NCBI GenBank assembly: GCA_025356915.1
Contig: JANXQG010000008.1
Coordinates: 1-12,804, forward strand
Length of the DNA stretch: 12,804 nt
Direction of reading: 5' to 3'
From: Planctomycetota bacterium
Lineage (GTDB): Bacteria > Planctomycetota > Planctomycetia > Pirellulales > Thermoguttaceae
Positions 7,206 through 12,804 of the stretch are shown here, in pieces. The notes below the pieces were generated by a model. It saw nothing but the letters and a program-made list of their open reading frames with translations. It had not been told where the DNA came from and did not search any database. The number at the start of each line of letters is the position of its first letter. Position 1 is the first letter of the stretch. Both the position numbers and the translations under genes were made by a program.

Positions 7206-7904
7206 ATGCAAACGCACGATCCTCCTGGACTATTCATTACCGGTACCGATACAGGCGTAGGAAAAACCTACATCACCGCGCTCATCGCACGAACACTCGC
7301 GGCTTCCGGACGTCGCGTGGGCGTTTATAAGCCAGCGGCCAGCGGATGCAACCGCGACGTTCAAGGCCGCCTAGTTTCTGACGATGCCGTAATCCTTTGG
7401 GAAGCAGCCGGCAGACCGAGTGACCTAGAACACGTCTGTCCACAGCGTTTTGCCGCCCCTTTGGCCCCGCATCTGGCCGCCCGGGCTGAAGGCCGCGAGA
7501 TCAACGCCGAATTGCTGTGCACCGGCGTGGACTACTGGCGCTCACATTGTGACATTGTGCTCGTCGAAGGGGCCGGCGGACTGATGTCGCCGCTGGGTGA
7601 CAACGAGTACGTGGCCGATCTGGCCTGCGATCTTGAATTTCCGCTGATTGTCGTCTCGCGCAATACTCTCGGCACGATCAACGCCACCCTACAGACGCTA
7701 ATCGCGGCCTCTGTCCATCGCGGCGGCATGGAGGTTGCCGGTGTCGTGCTCAACCATCCCGCGCCGCCATCGGCCGACGACATCAGTCTGGCCAGCAACC
7801 GCGCCGAGCTTGCCCCACGCTGCACCGCGCCGCTGTTGGCCGCCGTGGCGTTTGGGGCCAAACGGTTTGACTGCGCGGTCGATTGGTTTGGATTGGCAAA
7901 GTAA
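7206..7904 (+). CDS. bioD: Dethiobiotin synthetase
   Basis: This 232-residue enzyme closes the ureido ring of dethiobiotin from 7,8-diaminopelargonate, CO2 and ATP, the penultimate step of biotin synthesis, in the cytoplasm. Visible signatures are the phosphate loop GTDTGVGKT (residues 13-21), the substrate lysine K42 in VYKPAASG, the SDDA segment that follows, and VEGAGGLMSPL at about residue 120 lining the active site. SRNTLGTINATLQTL (about 155-170) is the usual switch-like segment, and VVLNHP matches the nucleotide-side motif. The length is normal for the family. The ATG is ten bases after the 7159-7196 palindrome, with a weak GCGGTG ribosome site. No other biotin gene (bioA, bioB, bioF) is in the window, so this copy stands apart from a biotin cluster. 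It faces the yggS-like gene end to end. Confidence 0.95.
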   Translation: MQTHDPPGLFITGTDTGVGKTYITALIARTLAASGRRVGVYKPAASGCNRDVQGRLVSDDAVILWEAAGRPSDLEHVCPQRFAAPLAPHLAARAEGREINAELLCTGVDYWRSHCDIVLVEGAGGLMSPLGDNEYVADLACDLEFPLIVVSRNTLGTINATLQTLIAASVHRGGMEVAGVVLNHPAPPSADDISLASNRAELAPRCTAPLLAAVAFGAKRFDCAVDWFGLAK

Positions 7905-7931
7905 CGAGTCCCAAACCACCCTCTCCCCCTG

Positions 7932-7954
7932 CCCCTCTCCCGAAGGGAGAGGGG
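7932..7954. terminator. Stem-loop between convergent genes
   Basis: CCCCTCTCCC (7932-7941) and GGGAGAGGGG (7945-7954) pair perfectly over ten bases with a GAA loop. The hairpin lies between the converging ends of bioD (7904) and the yggS-like gene (7988), where it could end or protect both transcripts. Neither strand has a T-run after the stem, so a classical intrinsic terminator is not shown. A similar but weaker hairpin is at 3337-3356, so it may also be a dispersed repeat. Confidence 0.5.
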
Positions 7955-7987
7955 GGGCTGGAAATCCTCTTCCTTGAAGGCTTCTGG

Positions 7988-8674
7988 CTATTCAAATAAA
8001 GCGGAGCCGATGCGAATGATCGTTGCTCCTTCCTCGATGGCAATCTCGTAATCGCCGCTCATGCCCATCGAAAGCTCGTCCATGCGAAGATGATCGGGAC
8101 AGCTTGCTTGCAATCGGTCTCGAAGGGTTCGTAAGTTGGCAAAATCGCGCCGGGCTTCGTCGCCTCCGCCTTCCAGTCCGGCCATGCACATCAGGCCGCG
8201 AATTTCGATATGCGCAAGCTCGATCAACTTCGGTAGAAGCGGTTCAATTTCCTCGGGAGTAAAGCCGTGCTTGGCTGATTCGCGAGACATATTCACTTCC
8301 AACAGGACCGGAATTTTTCGATCCATCTTGCCAGCCGCGCCGTCAATGGCCTCGGCCAAGCGGAGACTGTCCAACGAATGGATCATCGTCGCCAGCGGCA
8401 GGGTGCGCTCGACCTTGTTGCGCTGGATATGCCCGATAATATGCCATCGGATCGGTAGATCGCGCAGTTCGGCGGCCCGATTCCAAAGTTGTTGCGGCCG
8501 GCTCTCGCCTAGATCCGTGCAGCCGGCGGCAACCAAGGCTCGAATCTCTTCCAGCCCGACGTATTTCGTGACGGCCACCAACCGCACGTCTTCTGTCCGA
8601 CGACCGGCACGAGCGGTGGCTGCGGCAATGCGGCCACGGACCGTTGCCACGTTTTCATGTAATCGTTCAGGCAA
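7988..8674 (-). CDS. YggS/PROSC family PLP-binding protein
   Basis: This protein of about 228 residues belongs to the alanine-racemase-like, single-barrel YggS (PLPBP) family, which binds pyridoxal phosphate and buffers vitamin B6 rather than catalysing a known reaction. The PLP lysine is in RLVAVTKYVG. Further family motifs are LGESRPQQLWN, WHIIGHIQRNK, and the phosphate-binding end LSMGMSGDYEIAIEEGATIIRIGSALF. I chose TTG at 8674 as start. GGAAGG (8688-8683) stands eight bases before it, it begins one base after the upstream stop, and it puts the lysine at residue 37, close to position 36 in E. coli YggS. An in-frame ATG at 8692 would add six residues and overlap the upstream gene by 17 bases with no ribosome site. 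It is second in a two-gene unit with the LarA-fold gene. Confidence 0.92.
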   Translation of the reverse strand: MPERLHENVATVRGRIAAATARAGRRTEDVRLVAVTKYVGLEEIRALVAAGCTDLGESRPQQLWNRAAELRDLPIRWHIIGHIQRNKVERTLPLATMIHSLDSLRLAEAIDGAAGKMDRKIPVLLEVNMSRESAKHGFTPEEIEPLLPKLIELAHIEIRGLMCMAGLEGGGDEARRDFANLRTLRDRLQASCPDHLRMDELSMGMSGDYEIAIEEGATIIRIGSALFE

Positions 8675-8675
8675 A

Positions 8676-9920
8676 TTATTCGCCTTCCACATGGACTATT
8701 GCACGCACGGCGTTGGCCAAAACCAAGCACGAGTTGTTTCGCTGGGCTAGCCGCACCAATTCTTCTGGCCCAGCCAGGGGAATCATTTCCAAATCTTCAA
8801 CCAGCCCGGGGTCGAGGCGACTGAGCAGGTAAATGCGGTTGGTTTCCAAAACGCGGGCAAGTTGCAGTGCGGGCAAAGCGTCGCGGGGATTGTCGCGGCG
8901 GATATGCCGCACAGCCTCTTCGCGAGAAGGTCCCCCGATCAGTCGCTGCAAAGCAGACCCCGGTGCGGCCGCCAGGTCGCAGCAAACGGCAATCGCCCCG
9001 TCCTCTTCGACCACACGGGCTGCGCTCTCCAGTACGTGCCCCAGGTTTTCCCAGGTCTGTTGTCGTTCATCGCCTTCGATCGCCGCGACAACAAGCTTTG
9101 CCCGCTGTGCGACGGATCGTTTCCAGACAGCCCGATAAAGCTCGCGACATTGCCGCTGGACCACGTCGCTTTGACCGGCCAGCGCGTGCAAGATGCCATC
9201 GCCAGCCGCTGGCACGACTTGTATCGAGAAGTTCACTCCGAGTAACCAGGCGACGTGGTTCACCTCATGCTGCAACTCGCGATGGTACCCATTGCCGGTA
9301 TGTCGATCGTGTTTGCGGAATCGTGCTTGCGTGTGCTGATCGGAATACTCTGGATAGATGATCGAATGGATGCCAAAATAACCCGCCGAATGTTCGCGTT
9401 GCACGCAGCCGACCGGCAGCACGACGTCGGCATCGGTGAGGAGGCGATTGAGGAGGATCGGCTCGCCGCCTTCCGAAGCCGCCAGATAGGCCAAATTCCG
9501 GCGATTCGTCGGATCGTGGGTTAGAAGGCGAATTCGCTCTGCTGCTGGGCTAGGAATCAACCGTAGGGGATTTTCTATACTCGCAGGCTGGGGGCCTACG
9601 CTTCGTGGAACGTCGGCTTCGTTCTGTAGGATCGTGATTCCATCAAGAGCGATGCCGGATGCTATCAGAGACTGCACGACAGCGGCCATAATCTGGGCAA
9701 CCTGCGGCAACCCGGAACCCAGGGCAACGACGACGCGGTCGCCCGGAGTGGTCGTTTGGGCCAGCGCGGGATATTCCAGCGGTTGCTCCAGCGCAGCGGC
9801 GACTGCGACGGCTGGATCGGCCAGCGGCACTCCCTGGGGTGTGTCGCATGGTTCTAAAGGCACTTCCGTGGCAAATTGTAGGGTGACCGACGAATCGGTT
9901 CCGTAACGCAAAACGGTCAT
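8676..9920 (-). CDS. LarA-fold (DUF2088) protein lacking the catalytic lysine
   Basis: This 414-residue protein follows the lactate racemase LarA plan: an N-terminal strand with YG (residues 6-7), a pGDRVVVAL segment at about 60, HDPTNRRNLAYLA (135-147), LLTDADVVLPVG (160-171), SAGYFG (178-183) and a GNGYHRELQHEV segment near 210. LarA racemases carry a nickel-pincer nucleotide tethered to a lysine in a GYSGGxK segment and bind it with Asp/Arg of a DxTRP motif. Here the lysine position reads G180-Y-F-G-I-H185, and the DxTRP segment reads ALGSGLPQ (66-73). It therefore probably does not hold the pincer cofactor in the known way. No larB, larC or larE is nearby. It has no signal peptide. It is the first gene of a unit with the yggS-like gene and has a good promoter upstream. 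The substrate is unknown. Confidence 0.85.
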   Translation of the reverse strand: MTVLRYGTDSSVTLQFATEVPLEPCDTPQGVPLADPAVAVAAALEQPLEYPALAQTTTPGDRVVVALGSGLPQVAQIMAAVVQSLIASGIALDGITILQNEADVPRSVGPQPASIENPLRLIPSPAAERIRLLTHDPTNRRNLAYLAASEGGEPILLNRLLTDADVVLPVGCVQREHSAGYFGIHSIIYPEYSDQHTQARFRKHDRHTGNGYHRELQHEVNHVAWLLGVNFSIQVVPAAGDGILHALAGQSDVVQRQCRELYRAVWKRSVAQRAKLVVAAIEGDERQQTWENLGHVLESAARVVEEDGAIAVCCDLAAAPGSALQRLIGGPSREEAVRHIRRDNPRDALPALQLARVLETNRIYLLSRLDPGLVEDLEMIPLAGPEELVRLAQRNNSCLVLANAVRAIVHVEGE

Positions 9921-9984
9921 TGGGGAAAACTAAGTAAACAGGGTAGTTGGTTTCTGTTGCGGAAAAGCCTTTCATAACCTTCCC

Positions 9985-10012
9985 ATTATCGCTGCTTTTC
10001 GCGAGCGGTCAA
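9985..10012 (-). promoter_or_regulatory. Sigma-70-like promoter of the LarA-like/yggS unit
   Basis: On the minus strand, TTGACC (10012-10007) and GATAAT (9990-9985) are 16 bases apart. Each hexamer matches the housekeeping consensus at five of six positions. Transcription would start near 9978, giving a leader of about 58 bases before the ATG at 9920. This is the strongest promoter-like match I found in the window. Confidence 0.6.
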
Positions 10013-10022
10013 GAAGTCGAGC

Positions 10023-10051
10023 TTTACCTGGTGACTGAGTTTGAGAATAAT
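10023..10051 (+). promoter_or_regulatory. Candidate promoter of the lipoprotein gene
   Basis: TTTACC (10023-10028) and AATAAT (10046-10051) are separated by 17 bases, with four and five consensus matches. Transcription would start near 10058, about 66 bases before the ATG at 10124. The -35 box lies only ten bases from the -35 box of the opposite promoter, so the two stand back to back and RNA polymerase binding could be mutually exclusive. Confidence 0.45.
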
Positions 10052-10123
10052 GGCATCCGAGTGGTTGAAAAGCGGTGGCAAGCCATCGCACTCCAAATTT
10101 CCATCGAAATGTAGGATTCTACG

Positions 10124-12607
10124 ATGACTCGTTGCAATGTCGGATTGTTGATTTTCATAATGGCTATTGGTCTGGTGCAAGTGGTCGGTTGCGACAAGGC
10201 ACCCGACACATCCGCTGCGGATGCCAAGGCGGCTGGACCAGCCAACTCGGCAACTGTGGACGTCAAAATGTCCGGCGCGCCGGTTTCCGGCGTTCCACTG
10301 ACGGCACAAGGCGTGCTTGAGAAGATGGCTGCCGCCTACAAGAACGCATCGAGCTACGAGGACTTTGGCACCTTGGAGTTTCGCTCGGACCCAACGCAAG
10401 AGCGTAGCGACACCCGCGTCAGCTTTTCCGTAACGCTTCAACGGCCCAACAAACTACGAGTTGAGTTCTTCAGTGGTAAGGTGATCTGCGATGGTAAGCA
10501 GTGGTGTGCCTTCTGCGACACCGTACCTGGACAGGCCGTGCTCCGCGAAGCCCCGCCCAAACTCAGTTTGAGCCTTCTTCAGGCCGATGACTTGCTCTAT
10601 TCCGCGCTGAATGGCGGCGGGCAAGTGCCGTCACCGCAGTTCCAACTGCTCTTGGAAGACAATCCAATCAAGAGCATGGTAAATGGTTCACGGGATATCA
10701 CTCTCGACGAGCCAGGTCGGCTAGGTGACTTTGAATGTTATCGCGTCCGCGTGAATTTGCCGGAAGGATCGCAATACCTCTGGATCGATCAGAAAACCTT
10801 TGCATTACGTCAGTTCGTGGTGCCGATTACCAACGGCCCCCAACCGACCGAAGACGGCAAACCGTCCAAGCCGCTCTGGCTCGTATTTAATCTCGAGCGA
10901 GCACGCCTGGGAGGCGATATCGATCCGAAGGCATTTCAGTTTGACATCGCCGACGGCGTGAAAAAGACGCGGGCACTCGTGCAAACGGGGCCTTATGAAC
11001 TACTGCGCCAGAAATTGCCCGAGTTCAAGTTTGTCGATCTCCAAGGCAAACCCTGGAGCAGTCAAACGCTTGCGGGCAAGGCGGCTGTGATCCACTTTTG
11101 GCGAACGGATGCCACGGAGGGGGAGCCGATGATTCCAATGATCGAGCAGTTGTACGCAAAATACAAGGACAACGACAAGGTGGCTGTGCTGGCCGTAAGC
11201 CTCGACCATCCGGACACTCCGGCAAAAACAATCGAGGATGCGGGAAAGCAGTTGAAAATGACCTTGCCGCTTTTGCGAGACAACGGCATGGAGGCCCGCG
11301 AGCGGCTGAAGATCATTGGGCCACCAACCACGCTCTTCATCGACGCCAAAGGAGTACTCCAGGATTGCAACTTCGATTTCAGCCAGGTAGCTGCGGCGGC
11401 GGCACCCCGCAAGCTGGAAAGGCTTCTGGCCGGCGAGGATCTTGCCAAACAGGCAATCGAGGAGTTTCAGCAGCGATCCAAGGAGATTGAAAAAGGAGTC
11501 GATATGCAGTTTTCGGGCGAGGCCCTGACCACTACGGTGCAACAAGTCAAAGCCACGCCTGCGGCGGCTAAGAGCGAACCGACGAAGCTTCTCCTGAAAT
11601 CGCAATGGAAGTGCACCGCTGTTCATCCGGCTGGAAACATCTTGGTTTCCCAGGAGCCTGGCGGCGCGCCGCGAATTTTCGTTATCGACGGATTCAGGTC
11701 GGTGAGCGAACTCGGCGTGGATGGCAAGCTGGTCGCCAACTACAAATCGAAGATCACCAATGACGAGTTTTTCATCAATTTGCGCTCGGCCGTGGGGCGC
11801 GATGGCAAGCGGTACTTCGCGACTTTTGCTCCCACGGAGCAGCGGTTCCATTTGTTCGACGAAAAGTTCAACCATCTGTTAAGCTATCCGACCGACGCCT
11901 TGGAGAATCGCCATGCGGGTATCGGCGATGTCGAACTGGGCGATCTGAACGGTGACGGCGTACTCAATGCCTTCGTCGGTTTTGCCGGCACGGTCGGCGT
12001 GAAATGCGTTTCTTTGCAGGGCACACTGATCTGGTCCTGTCGCAGCAGCCTATTCAACGTCAGTCGCGTCCTACCCGGTCCGGCCGATGGCCAGGGGCAC
12101 CGCGAATTGTACTGCGTGAGCGATGGCAATTCGCTGGCCATGCTCGACGCCAAGGGCCAGTTGCGCGACGCGGCAAAAATCCCCGGCGGAGGAATCTTGC
12201 GATCGTTAATGCGCGCCGATCTGATCGGCAGCGGCCAGGAGAGCTGGTGCAGTGTTGCATTCTCGCCCGACAGCCAGCAAACCAGTGGGCAATTCACGGC
12301 CATGGGCCTCAGCCCCAGCGGCGAGGTTCAGTGGAAATATGCTCTACCCAGGGGGACGCAGCAGGCAGTCGAATCAGTCGTCGTCGGCCGGCTCTTACCC
12401 GGCACGGCGCGCCAATGGCTCTTGCCGGGCAGCGACGGTTCGATCCACATTCTCGCAGCCGACGGCACACCGATCGACCGATTCAACTACGGCGAGCAAG
12501 TCAGCGGCTTAGCCACGATAGAGATCGACGGCAAGCCGGTACTCTTGATTAGTTCGGCGAACGGTGTGGAAGCACTGCGGGTGGAACCGCATAGGGAACA
12601 GCAGTAG
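10124..12607 (+). CDS. Lipoprotein with LolA-like, cysteine-less TlpA-like and propeller-like regions
   Basis: This 827-residue protein begins with a lipoprotein signal; the lipobox is VVGC with lipidation expected at C23 and Asp at +2. Residues 62-275 resemble the LolA/DUF2092 type of domain (LEKMAAAYKNASSYEDFGTLEF, CYRVRVNLPEG). Residues about 298-445 follow a TlpA/AhpC-type redoxin: LPEFKFVDLQGKPW, AAVIHFW, LAVSLD, and the cis-proline loop IIGPPTTLFIDAKG. In place of WCxxC it reads W326-R-T-D-A330-T-E-G333, so no redox cysteine pair is present. From about 510 to the end come repeated blade-like segments (LAMLDAKGQL, MGLSPSGEVQWKY, IHILAADGTPIDRF) and one calcium-type loop, D607-L-N-G-D-G, as in FG-GAP repeats. 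TAGGA before the ATG is a good ribosome site. It is probably anchored in the membrane facing the periplasm, with a structural or ligand-binding role. The TAG stop is shared with the right repeat. Confidence 0.85.
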   Translation: MTRCNVGLLIFIMAIGLVQVVGCDKAPDTSAADAKAAGPANSATVDVKMSGAPVSGVPLTAQGVLEKMAAAYKNASSYEDFGTLEFRSDPTQERSDTRVSFSVTLQRPNKLRVEFFSGKVICDGKQWCAFCDTVPGQAVLREAPPKLSLSLLQADDLLYSALNGGGQVPSPQFQLLLEDNPIKSMVNGSRDITLDEPGRLGDFECYRVRVNLPEGSQYLWIDQKTFALRQFVVPITNGPQPTEDGKPSKPLWLVFNLERARLGGDIDPKAFQFDIADGVKKTRALVQTGPYELLRQKLPEFKFVDLQGKPWSSQTLAGKAAVIHFWRTDATEGEPMIPMIEQLYAKYKDNDKVAVLAVSLDHPDTPAKTIEDAGKQLKMTLPLLRDNGMEARERLKIIGPPTTLFIDAKGVLQDCNFDFSQVAAAAAPRKLERLLAGEDLAKQAIEEFQQRSKEIEKGVDMQFSGEALTTTVQQVKATPAAAKSEPTKLLLKSQWKCTAVHPAGNILVSQEPGGAPRIFVIDGFRSVSELGVDGKLVANYKSKITNDEFFINLRSAVGRDGKRYFATFAPTEQRFHLFDEKFNHLLSYPTDALENRHAGIGDVELGDLNGDGVLNAFVGFAGTVGVKCVSLQGTLIWSCRSSLFNVSRVLPGPADGQGHRELYCVSDGNSLAMLDAKGQLRDAAKIPGGGILRSLMRADLIGSGQESWCSVAFSPDSQQTSGQFTAMGLSPSGEVQWKYALPRGTQQAVESVVVGRLLPGTARQWLLPGSDGSIHILAADGTPIDRFNYGEQVSGLATIEIDGKPVLLISSANGVEALRVEPHREQQ

Positions 12608-12804
12608 GGCGGGGAGAGTGCAACGAGCCCCCATACGAACCAACTTAAGGAATTCACTCGTTCCATCCCACAATGTGTCCGGTGCCTCGAAGCTGGAAAC
12701 TCGTGCCCATTCATTTCCTACGCCAACGGCGTTCTATCCCTTCGGGATACAAAGATCCCAAATTGGACAATGATACCCAAAATCCTTAAGTTGGTTCGTA
12801 TGGG
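12605..12804. repeat. Right copy of dispersed repeat with its own inverted arms (MITE-like)
   Basis: The segment begins with the TAG stop of the lipoprotein gene and reads TAGGGCGGGGAGAGTGCAAC onward. Bases 12605-12706 match the left end of the window in inverted orientation. In addition, 12630-12651 is a perfect 22-base inverted match to 12783-12804, running up to the window edge. This suggests terminal inverted arms of at least 22 bases and, if the arms are symmetric, an element of about 225 bases ending near 12829. Inside is a small hairpin, TATCCC/GGGATA with a TTC loop (12735-12749). There is no coding capacity of note, so if it moves, it does so using a transposase from elsewhere. Confidence 0.8.

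Noticed and set aside
11000..11875. Open frame of 291 codons on the minus strand
   Set aside because: It lies opposite the redoxin-like and following region of the lipoprotein gene, has no recognisable motif and no promoter or ribosome site.
1..12804. Composite transposon or genomic island bounded by the end repeats
   Set aside because: There is no transposase, integrase or cargo-type gene. The enclosed genes look like ordinary chromosomal genes, and the repeat family also occurs inside the window, so dispersed copies explain the ends more simply.

Overview
The window looks like chromosomal DNA of a planctomycete, probably of the Pirellulales type. This is inferred from the mix of protein families (a VIT/von Willebrand A exported protein, a redoxin-like lipoprotein with a propeller tail, an unequal M16 peptidase pair, a LarA-fold protein next to YggS) and from GC-rich intergenic palindromes that start with TAGGGYGG. 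No 16S rRNA, tRNA or CRISPR array is visible, so the assignment rests on family resemblance only.

Layout. From 103 to 6092 all genes lie on the minus strand. In transcription order they are a secreted VIT-vWA protein (6092-3603), a roughly 360-base spacer with a large palindrome, a GNAT acetyltransferase (3239-2691), then two adjacent M16 peptidase-family genes (2589-1342 and 1320-103). From 6248 to 7904 two plus-strand genes encode a degenerate shikimate-dehydrogenase-like protein and dethiobiotin synthetase (bioD). From 9920 to 7988 a minus-strand pair encodes a LarA-fold protein and a YggS-type PLP-binding protein, with stop and start almost touching. From 10124 to 12607 a single plus-strand gene encodes a large lipoprotein: a LolA-like region, a thioredoxin-fold domain without cysteines, and a propeller-like C-terminus.

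How the genes fit together. The M16 pair is very likely a heterodimeric zinc protease: one chain carries the zinc site and the other carries the Arg/Tyr substrate-binding pair. BioD makes dethiobiotin, and YggS handles PLP. The other proteins are hard to place in pathways, because three more of them (AroE-like, LarA-like, TlpA-like) keep the fold signature but lack the residues that define the enzyme.

Structure outside genes. Both window ends hold copies, in inverted orientation, of one repeat of about 100 bases. The right copy itself folds back on a second inverted arm at the extreme right edge, so the complete element is probably a MITE-like sequence of about 225 bases cut by the window boundaries. 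Two smaller palindromes (3490-3581 and 7159-7196) share the terminal TAGGGYGG, and in both end copies this TAG is also the stop codon of the neighbouring gene. The 9921-10123 gap holds a good pair of back-to-back sigma-70-like promoters, and the 6093-6247 gap holds a weaker one.
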